64,000 nt of DNA from Pseudomonas putida NBRC 14164 (GTDB lineage Bacteria; Pseudomonadota; Gammaproteobacteria; Pseudomonadales; Pseudomonadaceae), in NCBI RefSeq assembly GCF_000412675.1, contig NC_021505.1, forward strand, positions 4,582,501 to 4,646,500. Direction: 5' to 3'. Positions 34,123-42,351 of the stretch are shown here, piece after piece (position 1 is the stretch's first letter; the number at the start of each line of letters is the position of its first letter). The position numbers and the translations under genes are program-made. Under the pieces are notes generated by a model. The model saw only the letters and a program-made list of their open reading frames with translations, was not told the DNA's origin and did not search any database.

Positions 34123-36237
34123 ATGCGTGATCAATTGCCTCCACGTCGAATCAGCATGAAGCATTTCCTCCCAAGCACCGCCCTCGCTGTAATGATCGGC
34201 CTGGGCAGCCTCGCGCTCGGCGGCAATGCAGCGGCCGCCAACAAGTGGGACGGCCTGCAGCCGGACCGCGACGAGATCGTCGCCAGCCTCAACGTGGTGG
34301 AATTGCTCAAGCGCCACCACTACAGCAAGCCGCCCCTGGACGATGCCCGTTCGGTCATCATCTACGACAGCTACATCAAGCTGCTGGACCCTGCGCGCAG
34401 CTACTTCACCGCTGCCGACATTGCCGAATTCGACAAGTGGAAAACGCAATTCGACGATTTCCTCAAGAGCGGTAACCTGGACCCGGGCTTCACCATCTAC
34501 AAACGCTATCTGGACCGCGTCAAGCAGCGCCTGGACTTCGCCCTGGCCGAGCTGAACAAAGGCGTGGACAAGATCGACTTCACCGCCAAGGAAACCTTGC
34601 TGATCGACCGCAAGGACGCCCCGTGGATGAAGGACCAGGCCGAGCTCGACGACCTGTGGCGCAAACGCGTCAAGGACGAGGTGCTGCGCCAGAAGATCGC
34701 CGGCAAGGAACCCAAGCAGATCCAGGAAACCCTGACCAAGCGCTACAAGAACCAGCTGGCGCGCCTGGACCAGACCCGTGCCGAGGATATCTTCCAGGCC
34801 TACATCAATACCTTCGCCCAGTCCTACGACCCGCACACCAACTACCTGTCACCGGACAACGCCGAGAACTTCGACATCAACATGAGCCTGTCGCTCGAAG
34901 GCATCGGCGCTGTGCTGCAAAGCGACAACGACCAGGTCAAGATCGTGCGCCTGGTGCCGGCAGGCCCGGCAGCCAAGACCAAGCAGGTAGCCCCGGCCGA
35001 CAAGATCATCGGCGTGGCCCAGGGCAACAAGGAAATGGTCGACGTGGTCGGCTGGCGCCTGGACGAAGTGGTCAAGCTGATCCGTGGCCCGAAAGGCTCG
35101 GTGGTACGCCTGGAAGTCATCCCGGCCAGCAATGCGCCGAGCGACCAGACCAGCAAGGTCGTGTCGATCACCCGTGAAGCGGTGAAACTTGAAGAGCAGG
35201 CGGCGAAAAAGTCGGTGCTCAAGCTCAAGCAGGACGGGCGTGACTACAAGCTGGGCATCATCGAGATCCCGGCCTTCTACCTCGACTTCAAGGCCTACCG
35301 CGCCGGTGACCCGGAGTACAAGAGCACCACGCGTGACGTGAAGAAACTGCTCACCGAACTGCAGAAGGAGAAAGTCGACGGCGTGGTCATCGACCTGCGC
35401 AACAACGGCGGCGGCTCGCTGCAGGAAGCCACCGAACTGACCAGCCTGTTCATCGAGAAAGGCCCGACCGTACTGGTGCGCAACAGCGACGGCCGCGTCG
35501 ACGTGCTGGAAGACGAAAACCCGGGGGCCTTCTACAAGGGCCCACTGGCGCTGCTGGTCAACCGCCTGTCGGCCTCGGCGTCGGAGATCTTCGCCGGCGC
35601 CATGCAGGACTACCACCGCGCGCTGATCATCGGTGGCCAGACCTTCGGCAAAGGCACCGTGCAGACCATCCAGCCGCTCAACCATGGCGAGCTGAAGCTG
35701 ACCCTGGCCAAGTTCTACAGGGTTTCCGGGCAGAGCACCCAACATCAGGGCGTGCTGCCGGACATCGACTACCCGTCGATCATCGACACCAAGGAAATTG
35801 GCGAGAGCGCCCTGCCCGAGGCCATGCCATGGGACACCATTCGCCCGGTCGTCAAGCCGGCGGCCGACCCGTTCAAGCCTTACCTGGCCATGCTCAAGGC
35901 GCAACATGAAGCGCGCAGCGACAAGGATGCCGAGTTCACCTACATTCGCGACCGCCTGGCCCTGACGCAGAAGCTGATGACCGAAAAAACCGTCAGCCTC
36001 AACGAGCAGGATCGCCGTGCACGCCACGACGAAATCGAAGCCAAGCAGCTGGCGCTGGAAAACATCCGCCGCAAGGCCAAGGGTGAAGAGCCGCTCAAAG
36101 AGCTGAAGAAAGAGGACGAAGACGCGTTGCCGGTCGAAGATGAAAACACCAAGCCGGAGGACGACGCCTACCTGTCAGAAACCGGTCGTATCCTGATCGA
36201 CTACCTCAGCGCCAGCACCAAGGTGGCCAAGAAGTAA
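34123..36237 (+). CDS. prc: Periplasmic tail-specific carboxy-terminal protease Prc/Tsp
   Basis: A 704-residue protease if started at ATG 34123 (MRDQLPPRRISMKHFLPS); the next ATG at 34156 gives a cleaner signal peptide and is an alternative. Signal peptide ends at GGNAAAAN. A PDZ domain lies in the middle (SLSLEGIGAVLQSDNDQVKI onward). The S41 core follows, with the catalytic Ser in NRLSASASEIFAGAMQDY and the Lys in GGQTFGKGTVQTIQ. The C-terminus has the DUF3340-type charged helices. Prc degrades misfolded or C-terminally tagged periplasmic proteins. In P. aeruginosa the orthologue AlgO acts on MucA. Confidence 0.93.
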   Translation: MRDQLPPRRISMKHFLPSTALAVMIGLGSLALGGNAAAANKWDGLQPDRDEIVASLNVVELLKRHHYSKPPLDDARSVIIYDSYIKLLDPARSYFTAADIAEFDKWKTQFDDFLKSGNLDPGFTIYKRYLDRVKQRLDFALAELNKGVDKIDFTAKETLLIDRKDAPWMKDQAELDDLWRKRVKDEVLRQKIAGKEPKQIQETLTKRYKNQLARLDQTRAEDIFQAYINTFAQSYDPHTNYLSPDNAENFDINMSLSLEGIGAVLQSDNDQVKIVRLVPAGPAAKTKQVAPADKIIGVAQGNKEMVDVVGWRLDEVVKLIRGPKGSVVRLEVIPASNAPSDQTSKVVSITREAVKLEEQAAKKSVLKLKQDGRDYKLGIIEIPAFYLDFKAYRAGDPEYKSTTRDVKKLLTELQKEKVDGVVIDLRNNGGGSLQEATELTSLFIEKGPTVLVRNSDGRVDVLEDENPGAFYKGPLALLVNRLSASASEIFAGAMQDYHRALIIGGQTFGKGTVQTIQPLNHGELKLTLAKFYRVSGQSTQHQGVLPDIDYPSIIDTKEIGESALPEAMPWDTIRPVVKPAADPFKPYLAMLKAQHEARSDKDAEFTYIRDRLALTQKLMTEKTVSLNEQDRRARHDEIEAKQLALENIRRKAKGEEPLKELKKEDEDALPVEDENTKPEDDAYLSETGRILIDYLSASTKVAKK

Positions 36238-36308
36238 GGCGCAGCGGCGGTGATGGCAGAATAATGTGATCTGTCATCAAACAGTCATCGCGCTGTCGTG
36301 AAATACGG

Positions 36309-36338
36309 GGGCCGGGCATGCAGATGCCCGGCCCTTTC
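36309..36338 (+). terminator. Intrinsic terminator after prc
   Basis: Perfect 11-bp stem GGGCCGGGCAT / ATGCCCGGCCC with a 4-base loop, followed by TTTCATTTTC. It lies 18 bp before the EAL gene, so that gene probably has its own signal or depends on read-through. Confidence 0.8.
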
Positions 36339-36355
36339 ATTTTCAGGAATACGTC

Positions 36356-37324
36356 ATGACCGTCGCCGAACAGCTCAGTGCCTTGAGTGCCATCCTGGCT
36401 CAACGCAGCATTCACAGTCTGTTCCAGCCGATCATGTGCCTGAGCGAACAACGGGTTTTCGCCCATGAAGCGCTGAGCCGCGGGCCGTCCAACAGCCCGC
36501 TGCATGCACCGCTGAACCTGTTCAGTATCGCCCGCCAGGCCGGCCGCCTGACCGAGCTGGAAGCCGCCTGCCGGGAAAGCGCCTGCCGGCGCTTCAGCGA
36601 GCAACAGCTGCAGGGCAAGCTGTTTCTCAACATCTCGCCCGAATCGTTGCTGGAGCCACACTACCCGTCCGGCCTTACCCTGAAGCTGCTGGAGCAGGTC
36701 GGCCTGCCGCCCAGCCGGGTGGTGATCGAGCTGACCGAGCACACCCCGACCGACGATTTCCAGCTGCTGTCCAATGCCCTGCACCACTACCGCGACATGG
36801 GCTTTTCGATTGCCCTCGACGATCTGGGCGCGGGTTACTCGAGCTTGCGCCTGTGGTCGGAGCTGCGCCCCGAATACGTGAAGATCGACCGCCACTTCAT
36901 CGACGGCATCCACCGCGACCCGCTCAAGCGCGAGTTCGTTGGCTCGATCTTGCAGATTGCCAGGGCATCGAAGGCACAGGTGATTGCCGAAGGCATCGAG
37001 CTGGCGGAGGAGCTGGCGGTGCTGACGGAGATGGGTGTGGACCTGGTGCAGGGCTACCTGCTGGGGCGGCCGCAGGAGTTGGGGGTGCGGGAAAGCTGGC
37101 CTTTACCGACGCCGATGAGCGCGCCTCTGGCTGGACAGCCGACGGTGCGGCTCAATGCGACGCTTGGGCAGTTGCTGGAGCTGTTCGAGCGGCATCAGCA
37201 CCTGGAGGCATTGGAGCTGGTGGATGCTGATGGCAACGGTTGTGGATTGATCCACCGGCATGGTTTGCCTGCCCTGGCCCTATCGCAGGCAAGCCAGCTC
37301 CCACAGGTTCACCACAGGCCTTGA
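36356..37324 (+). CDS. EAL-domain c-di-GMP phosphodiesterase, shortened at the C-terminus
   Basis: A 322-residue protein with a complete EAL domain (about 15-240). Catalytic motifs are intact: HEALSRG (EAL), NISPES (Asn), VVIELTEH (Glu), ALDDLGAGYSS (DD), VKIDRHF (Lys), VIAEGIE (Glu) and VQGYLLGRPQ (Gln), so hydrolysis of c-di-GMP is likely. A CBS-like start (LELVDADGNGCGLIHRHG) follows, then the frame runs into a REP element and stops. The prc-adjacent homologue in P. aeruginosa (PA3258), as I recall it, continues with CBS and GGDEF domains, so this looks like a truncated version. Confidence 0.85.
   Translation: MTVAEQLSALSAILAQRSIHSLFQPIMCLSEQRVFAHEALSRGPSNSPLHAPLNLFSIARQAGRLTELEAACRESACRRFSEQQLQGKLFLNISPESLLEPHYPSGLTLKLLEQVGLPPSRVVIELTEHTPTDDFQLLSNALHHYRDMGFSIALDDLGAGYSSLRLWSELRPEYVKIDRHFIDGIHRDPLKREFVGSILQIARASKAQVIAEGIELAEELAVLTEMGVDLVQGYLLGRPQELGVRESWPLPTPMSAPLAGQPTVRLNATLGQLLELFERHQHLEALELVDADGNGCGLIHRHGLPALALSQASQLPQVHHRP
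37274..37310 (+). repeat. Single REP copy inside the 3' end of the EAL gene
   Basis: GGCCCTATCGCAGGCAAGCC followed by AGCTCCCACAGG, a one-mismatch match to the GCCGGC-class REP. It encodes the last residues of the EAL protein (ALSQASQLPQVHHRP) in the current frame. No intact inverted partner follows. Confidence 0.85.
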
Positions 37325-37368
37325 GCCTCGCGCTGTATCTGTAGGAGGGAGCGCGCTGATGCTGACAA

Positions 37369-37737
37369 TCAGGCTGTTTCCGGGTAGCTGTACTCGAACA
37401 CCCGAACCACCTCGGAAGCATGCCACGACGCCGCCTCCATGCCATCGACCGGCCCGGCAAAGCGCCCCAGCCGTTCGACACATTCAAAGAAGCCGGTACG
37501 CGGCAAACGGCTGGCACCCTGGCTGATCACCAAGGAGCTGCGCAACGGCTGCTCGGCACGGGCATCCAGTACCGCCAGGTACTCCAGCGCAGCGGTCAGC
37601 GTCTGCATGGCAGGGCTAGGCAGTTGCAAACGCTCGATCAGCGCTCGGTAGGTCAGCAAGTGACGTTGACGACGGGCCAGGTCAAGCTCGCCCAGCAGGT
37701 TATCCCAGTGCTGACGGCTGATCCTGACCTGGCTCAT
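37369..37737 (-). CDS. Uncharacterised 122-residue protein coupled to an XRE regulator
   Basis: Starts with ATG overlapping the stop of the XRE gene (ATGA, 37734-37737). The sequence MSQVRISRQHWDNLLGELDL begins with a likely helix; LTYRALIERLQLPSPAMQTLTAALEYL looks like a small helical (possibly winged-helix) unit, and RTGFFECVERLGRF is amphipathic. No catalytic motif or membrane segment is evident, and I do not recognise the family. Strict coupling to an autoregulated HTH gene is reminiscent of a toxin-antitoxin or regulator-partner pair, but the order (HTH first) and lack of known toxin motifs leave this open. Confidence 0.72.
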   Translation of the reverse strand: MSQVRISRQHWDNLLGELDLARRQRHLLTYRALIERLQLPSPAMQTLTAALEYLAVLDARAEQPLRSSLVISQGASRLPRTGFFECVERLGRFAGPVDGMEAASWHASEVVRVFEYSYPETA

Positions 37738-38072
37738 GATGGCTCGCTCCAGCCAGCCACCCCCAGATGCCAGGCCAAGGCGCGGCGGATGGCAGCATCC
37801 GGCTGGCGTTCGCCCGACTCGATCATGGCCAGATACGCCGGGCTCACCCCGACATTGCGCGCCAGTTGCTCAGGGGCAATCCCTTTGGCCTGGCGAATCT
37901 GCGCCACTTCGCTGAACGCCGGCAATGGCGCCACGGCAGCTGAGCCAGGCTCTTCGCTGACGACCGCCTCGGCAGGCGCCTGCCCCGCCGCCTTGAGCAG
38001 TGCCTGGTACTGCTCCCAGGGAACGACGGCGTACTCGGGTTGACCGTCCCGGCTAATGACCTGAATACCCAT
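37734..38072 (-). CDS. XRE-family HTH protein with antitoxin-like N-terminus
   Basis: A 112-residue DNA-binding protein. The N-terminus MGIQVISRDGQPEYAVVPWE followed by QYQALL looks like the start of Phd/YefM-type antitoxins. A short acidic linker follows. The C-terminal Cro/CI-type helix-turn-helix occupies about 55-108 (IRQAKGIAPEQLARNVGVSP, then YLAMIESGERQPD). AGGGG lies 8 bp before the ATG. Two perfect inverted repeats lie just upstream, 21 bp centre to centre, fitting an autoregulated promoter. Its partner gene overlaps by 4 bp. Confidence 0.82.
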   Translation of the reverse strand: MGIQVISRDGQPEYAVVPWEQYQALLKAAGQAPAEAVVSEEPGSAAVAPLPAFSEVAQIRQAKGIAPEQLARNVGVSPAYLAMIESGERQPDAAIRRALAWHLGVAGWSEPS

Positions 38073-38090
38073 TACAAACCCCTTAAAAAA

Positions 38091-38109
38091 GGATTACAGC
38101 ATGTAATCC
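38091..38109. promoter_or_regulatory. Candidate operator 1 of the XRE operon
   Basis: GGATTACA-GCA-TGTAATCC, a perfect 8-3-8 inverted repeat about 19 bp upstream of the XRE start codon. Autorepression through it is inferred. Confidence 0.65.
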
Positions 38110-38112
38110 GTA

Positions 38113-38129
38113 GGCATAACCCTTATGCC
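38113..38129. promoter_or_regulatory. Candidate operator 2 of the XRE operon
   Basis: GGCATAA-CCC-TTATGCC, a perfect 7-3-7 inverted repeat. Its centre is 21 bp (two helical turns) from that of operator 1, placing both on the same DNA face. The sequence is similar to but not the same as operator 1. Confidence 0.6.
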
Positions 38130-38182
38130 AATTATATTACCAACTCCGGGGTCTGTCCGGTTGAGTGCAGTTCAGGCTGTTT

Positions 38183-38623
38183 TCAATGCGTGTTGCGCTC
38201 CAGCCCCAGCGCTTGTGGGGTAGCCGGCAGGCGCTCGACCACGCGCAGCCGCTCGGGTGCCTGGCTGTCGCGCCAAGCCTTGAAGCGCGCCAGTTCGTCG
38301 GCCACGGTCTTCAGCACCCAGCCCAGCACCGCGATGTCATCGAGAAAACCCACGCCCAGCAACCAGTCGGGTATGGCATCGATGGGGCTGACGAAATACA
38401 GCAGGCCGGCCACGATGGTGACCAGGGCCTTGGGGCTGATGGCGCGGTATTCGCCACGCCACCACGCCAGGCACAGCGACTGCAGCAGTTTCACGTCCTC
38501 ACGCAACCGGCCGATGCGTGGGCCTTTGCGGGCCACTGCAAACAGCAGGGCCGGTAGCCGACCACGGCTGAGCAGGCGCTCGGCCAAGGGCAGGAAACGG
38601 GCAAAATTCCAGGGTGCGCTCAT
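38183..38623 (-). CDS. DUF1232 (YkvA-family) membrane protein
   Basis: A 146-residue protein with the DUF1232 signature: VAGLLYFVSPIDAIPDWLLG followed by VGFLDDIAVLGWVL, a helical hairpin associated with membranes. The rest is helical and basic, and the C-terminus carries no special motif. Function of the family is unknown. Its 5' region has two perfect inverted DnaA boxes 22-44 bp upstream of the ATG, which could link expression to DnaA-ATP level. Confidence 0.85.
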   Translation of the reverse strand: MSAPWNFARFLPLAERLLSRGRLPALLFAVARKGPRIGRLREDVKLLQSLCLAWWRGEYRAISPKALVTIVAGLLYFVSPIDAIPDWLLGVGFLDDIAVLGWVLKTVADELARFKAWRDSQAPERLRVVERLPATPQALGLERNTH

Positions 38624-38642
38624 GGAGCCTCCAGGCGGAACA

Positions 38643-38669
38643 GGTTATCCACATTTATTGTGGATAACC
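38643..38669. promoter_or_regulatory. Two inverted perfect DnaA boxes
   Basis: GGTTATCCACA-TTTAT-TGTGGATAACC: a perfect 11-bp inverted repeat containing TTATCCACA at 38645-38653 and its complement at 38659-38667, both exact matches to the strong DnaA-box consensus. It lies 20 bp upstream of the DUF1232 start. Apart from these sites, an IR-free A/T-rich stretch and the fkl terminator, the 288-bp gap between the DUF1232 and FKBP genes shows nothing recognisable. Confidence 0.8.
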
Positions 38670-38866
38670 TTGTGAACAGGGTCGCGTTTCTGAGCCCAGG
38701 TGCCTGCCAGGCAAGGCCCACGGTCAGATCGGGCGTTTTTTACACAACCGTTTCAAGCCGTGGGTACCTAGTCGCAAACGATTTGCGCCAGAAACATCCT
38801 ACATCTACTAGCTGCATTTCCTCGGACAGTATCAGTTGTTGCTGGTTCGTCCAATCGCCACAAACG

Positions 38867-38894
38867 AAAACGCCCCGTCAGGACGGGGCGTTTT
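38867..38894 (-). terminator. Intrinsic terminator of the FKBP gene
   Basis: Stem CGCCCCGTC / GACGGGGCG with flanking AAAA and TTTT, so it can work in both directions. It begins 18 bp after the FKBP stop codon. Confidence 0.9.
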
Positions 38895-38911
38895 GCAAGA
38901 ACCAACCAGTG

Positions 38912-39676
38912 TTACTTGGCAGGTGCTTCAGCAGGTGCTTCAGCTGGAGCCTCGGCTTCCGGCTCGCCGCCCTGCAGCTGGGCCGGATCCTTGATGGCGA
39001 TCAGTTCCAGGTCGAACACCAGTACCGAGTTCGCCGGGATCAGCGGGCTTGGGCTTTGTGCGCCGTAGGCCAGTTCAGCCGGGATGAACAGCTTGTACTT
39101 CTCGCCAACGTGCATCAGCTGCAGGCCTTCGACCCAACCCGGGATCACACCGCTGACCGGCAGGTCGATCGGGCTGCCACGCTCGACAGAGCTGTCGAAC
39201 ACCTTGCCATCGATCAGCTTGCCTTCGTAGTGGACAGTGACCACGTCGGTCGGCTTTGGCTGCGGGCCATCAGCCTTCTTGACCACTTCGTACTGCAGGC
39301 CCGAGGCAGTGGTGACCACGCCTGGCTTCTTGGCGTTTTCTTCGAGGAACTTCTTGCCGGCGGAGGCGGCTTCTTCGCTGGCCTTGGCCAGGCGCTCCTC
39401 GGCGCGTTTCTGCAGGGCGGTGAACGCCTCTACCAGCTCTTCGTCCTTGATGCGTTGTTCTTTCTTGCCAACGGCGTCTTCGATACCGAGGGCGACCGAT
39501 TTCGAATCAAGGTCTTCCATGCCTTCCTGAGCCAGGCTCTTGCCCATGTTCAAGCCGATACCGTAGGAGGCTTTCTGCGCCGGAGTCTTCAGCTCGGGGC
39601 TGCTGGCCTGTTGATCACAGCCAGCCAGTACCAGGCCTACCAGGGCAACCGCAGCCGCCAAACGATGCTGTTTCAT
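38912..39676 (-). CDS. FKBP-type peptidyl-prolyl isomerase lipoprotein (Mip/FkpA-like)
   Basis: A 254-residue protein. ATG 39674-39676 has GGAA 6 bp upstream and gives MKQHRLAAAVALVGLVLAGC, a lipoprotein signal with the LAGC lipobox. An N-terminal helical dimerisation domain (about 30-135; QKASYGIGLNMGKSLAQEG) precedes the FKBP domain (about 140-235; VTVHYEGKLIDGKVFDSS, GVIPGWVEGLQLMHVGEKYK, IPAELAYG). The tail is a low-complexity repeat EAPAEAPAEAPAK. This is the Mip/FkpA architecture; a dimeric periplasmic or envelope folding catalyst. Confidence 0.93.
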   Translation of the reverse strand: MKQHRLAAAVALVGLVLAGCDQQASSPELKTPAQKASYGIGLNMGKSLAQEGMEDLDSKSVALGIEDAVGKKEQRIKDEELVEAFTALQKRAEERLAKASEEAASAGKKFLEENAKKPGVVTTASGLQYEVVKKADGPQPKPTDVVTVHYEGKLIDGKVFDSSVERGSPIDLPVSGVIPGWVEGLQLMHVGEKYKLFIPAELAYGAQSPSPLIPANSVLVFDLELIAIKDPAQLQGGEPEAEAPAEAPAEAPAK

Positions 39677-39904
39677 GCTATTTCCTTGTTCATGCGCCAT
39701 AAGGGCAATCAGGGTAAAGCCGCGAGCTTAGCAGGCGGCCATGACCAATGGCTACCGGCATAGGAGCGGGTTTTGGTAAGGAAGTTCAGTAGTTAAACGG
39801 TAATTCATGCTGGGCTTGCAGCCACTGGCCAGTATTGACCGGTTGTGCCATTTTTGCCCGGTTCTACAGGGGATTTATTTCGCTGGACTCTGAAAGGCCT
39901 GCAC

Positions 39905-40837
39905 TCAGGGGTAGTTGCCGTCCCGGTACTCCCCTGCCACCTCGCGCAACACCTCGCACACCCACTGCCCAGGCAGGCTCTGCGGCAAGGCGGCATTGCG
40001 GCAGATCCCCACCGAGCCGCCCGGCTCGCGCACGCCCAGGTCGAGCTCGACCAGCTCACCACGGCGCAGGTCGAGCAGCACCGCGTCGCGCGGCGCTACC
40101 CACAACGCATCGCTGCCCAGCAGGTAGCGCCGGCTCAGGGCCAACGACAGGGTTTCCAGGCGCTGCGCCGGCATCTGGATGCCGCATTGCACAAACAGGC
40201 TGTCGGCATGCTGGCGGATGGTGGTGCCCGCCGGCGGCAACACCAACGGGTAACGCCCGACCTTGGCGCGCTCGACCGGCGTGGCGGCCAGCAGCGGGTG
40301 GCCCGGGCGTACCACCAGGCTCATCGACTCGCTGTACAGGTGCTCGAACGAAAGGCCCTGGATCTGCGGGCTGTCGGTCATGCGCCCGACCACCAGTTCC
40401 AGCTCACCCAGACGCAGTTGGCCGAGCAGCTGCGCGCTGACCCCCGTGGCCACACTGATGACCAGCGCTTCATGGCGCTGGTGCAGGCGGCACAGCACCT
40501 CGGGCATGAGCAGGCCCTCGACCGTCGACAGCACGCCAACGCGCACCTGCGACGGCGCCCGCGCTTCGCCACGCAAGCTACTGACGCCATCGCGCAGGGC
40601 CTGCACGCTGGGCCCGGCATACCGCATGAAACGCGCTCCGGCCGGGGTCAGCTCGACGCCCTGGCGGCTGCGCGCGAACAGGCGCGCTTCCAGCAGGCCT
40701 TCGAGTTCCTTGAGGGTCTTGGAAATTGCCGGCTGGCTGATCGCGAGCACGTCGGCAGCCCTGGCCAGGCTGCCCTGCCGGGCAATCTCCAGGAAGCACA
40801 GCAGGTGGCGGTATTTGATGCGGGTGTCGAGGTTCAT
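39905..40837 (-). CDS. LysR-type regulator resembling PcaQ
   Basis: A 310-residue LysR-family regulator. The N-terminal winged HTH is typical (LCFLEIARQGSLARAADVLA, then ISQPAISKTLKELE), and the C-terminal two-lobed effector domain follows (VRVGVLSTVEGLLMPEVLCR, HLYSESMSLVVRPGHPLL). The start MNLDTRIKYRHLLCFLEIA matches what I recall of PcaQ, the beta-carboxymuconate-responsive activator of protocatechuate genes. No pca gene is adjacent, so either it acts at a distance or it is a paralogue. ATG 40835-40837 is the natural start. Confidence 0.8.
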   Translation of the reverse strand: MNLDTRIKYRHLLCFLEIARQGSLARAADVLAISQPAISKTLKELEGLLEARLFARSRQGVELTPAGARFMRYAGPSVQALRDGVSSLRGEARAPSQVRVGVLSTVEGLLMPEVLCRLHQRHEALVISVATGVSAQLLGQLRLGELELVVGRMTDSPQIQGLSFEHLYSESMSLVVRPGHPLLAATPVERAKVGRYPLVLPPAGTTIRQHADSLFVQCGIQMPAQRLETLSLALSRRYLLGSDALWVAPRDAVLLDLRRGELVELDLGVREPGGSVGICRNAALPQSLPGQWVCEVLREVAGEYRDGNYP

Positions 40838-41014
40838 GGCAGCAAGCTTACCGCATCGCTACCTGCGGCGTATCCAGGTCTGCCGCACCGTACTCACCCC
40901 TGCCCTTGCATACCCAGGCCGGTGACGCACCTGTCACTTCTGCCAGTAGCCGATCCAGGCCAAGCATCGCTCAATAGGCGTTCAGCGGTTTAATTGTGAA
41001 TGGAGCCCAACGCC

Positions 41015-42349
41015 ATGATCCGACCCAAGAAGCACTTCCCTTCTACCCAAGCAGTGCCGCCCTCTCTCCAGGCTCTTCAGCAGCAACCCGTAGCCCCCAT
41101 CGATCTCAGTTATGGTGACAAAGGCCATGCCCACTTCACCCAAAGCGGCCGCGGCAACCTGGGGGGTACGACCAGCGTACTGAGGAGCAAAGTGCGTCCG
41201 GCCCGGTTCTATGTGACTGGGTATCAAACCGATCCCGATGGGCTAAACAGTGTTTTCATCGCCTGCCTGGACGCAAGTGGAAAGCTTGACACCACGTTCA
41301 ATGGTAGCGGCATGTTCAAGTTCACCACAGAGACCACGGACCGCTACCTGAACGCCACTGGAGTAGTAGAGGACGTGACGGGCAATCTGCTGGTGACTGT
41401 GGAGCTTTTTGGGGAAACCACTTCTCATTTGTGGAAGCTGATTGCGAAAGGCGAACCCGATCCGGGCTTTGGTCAAGGAAAGGGTTATATCGACACACGT
41501 GCCTTGTTCGGTGCAGATCTTATGCTGGACAAAGTGGCCTGCCACCAGGAAGGGCTGGTGGCGACCGCGGCTCGATACGAAGCAGGGGATTCCAACGCGG
41601 TGGTTGTCGCCCTGGACAGCAATGGTAGAAGGGACCCCCTATTCGGTGAAAATGGGCTGCTGGCGTTGAGCGATCTGATTCCCGAAGGTTCACAGCACAG
41701 CCTTGAAGGCATTGCCGTCATCTCCCCAACTGCGGGGATGCAGCGCATCGTGATCTGCACTTACGTGGAAAGCGATTCGGGCTGGTATTCAGTAACGAGT
41801 GGCTTGTCGCTGACGGGGCGTCTCGATGACAAATTCGGCGAGGTGGGCCACCACTGGTCAGACGAGGGGATCATCAATAGCGGCTTCACGGTAGAAGACA
41901 GCAGCCAACGCATCACATTGTACGGCCAACACTACTCGGTCGACGACGATCGCAGCCAACCGACCATCTACCGGCTGGACTATGCTGGCGAACCTGCCCG
42001 CGAGTTCAACCAAGGGCAGGTAGTGCGTTTCCTCGTCGACGGCGGGTGGGCCCATATTGAAGAAACCGAGGGGGGGCTAATGGGGTACGGTGGCTTCTTT
42101 ACCTTCAACATGGCAGTGCGCTACCAATCAGACGGCCAACTCGATACCCGCTTCGTCTCCCCGCACGGCTACGGTCAGTTTGGCGCGTTTTCGCAGGAGG
42201 ATGGTTTCTATACCGCCGAGAATTCGGTAGTAGTCGATACCGTGAATCAGCGCATGGTGGTGAGCGGAGAAGACGTACAGCAGGGCTACCGACTTCCCTG
42301 CCTGCTCGCCCTCTCTCTGAAAACCGCTTCTGTAGTGCGTCACGACTGA
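41015..42349 (+). CDS. Delta-60 repeat protein, function unknown
   Basis: A 444-residue protein with several copies of the delta-60 pattern (G-x-LD-x-x-F-x-x-x-G): ASGKLDTTFNGSGMF, KGEPDPGFGQGKGYI, SNGRRDPLFGENGLL, LTGRLDDKFGEVGHH. Such repeats form beta-propeller-like blades. GGAG lies 9 bp before the ATG at 41015; an ATG at 41000 lacks a Shine-Dalgarno. There is no signal peptide. Codon use appears less GC-biased than in neighbouring genes, suggesting recent gain. A degraded dehydrogenase fragment follows directly, also hinting at an accessory site. Confidence 0.75.
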   Translation: MIRPKKHFPSTQAVPPSLQALQQQPVAPIDLSYGDKGHAHFTQSGRGNLGGTTSVLRSKVRPARFYVTGYQTDPDGLNSVFIACLDASGKLDTTFNGSGMFKFTTETTDRYLNATGVVEDVTGNLLVTVELFGETTSHLWKLIAKGEPDPGFGQGKGYIDTRALFGADLMLDKVACHQEGLVATAARYEAGDSNAVVVALDSNGRRDPLFGENGLLALSDLIPEGSQHSLEGIAVISPTAGMQRIVICTYVESDSGWYSVTSGLSLTGRLDDKFGEVGHHWSDEGIINSGFTVEDSSQRITLYGQHYSVDDDRSQPTIYRLDYAGEPAREFNQGQVVRFLVDGGWAHIEETEGGLMGYGGFFTFNMAVRYQSDGQLDTRFVSPHGYGQFGAFSQEDGFYTAENSVVVDTVNQRMVVSGEDVQQGYRLPCLLALSLKTASVVRHD

Positions 42350-42351
42350 AG

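Noticed and set aside
36206..36913. Minus-strand frame opposite the EAL gene start
   Set aside because: It crosses the prc terminator and is antisense to an intact EAL domain.
38643..38669. Chromosomal origin of replication
   Set aside because: Only two DnaA boxes, no AT-rich unwinding region and no dnaA, dnaN or gidA nearby.
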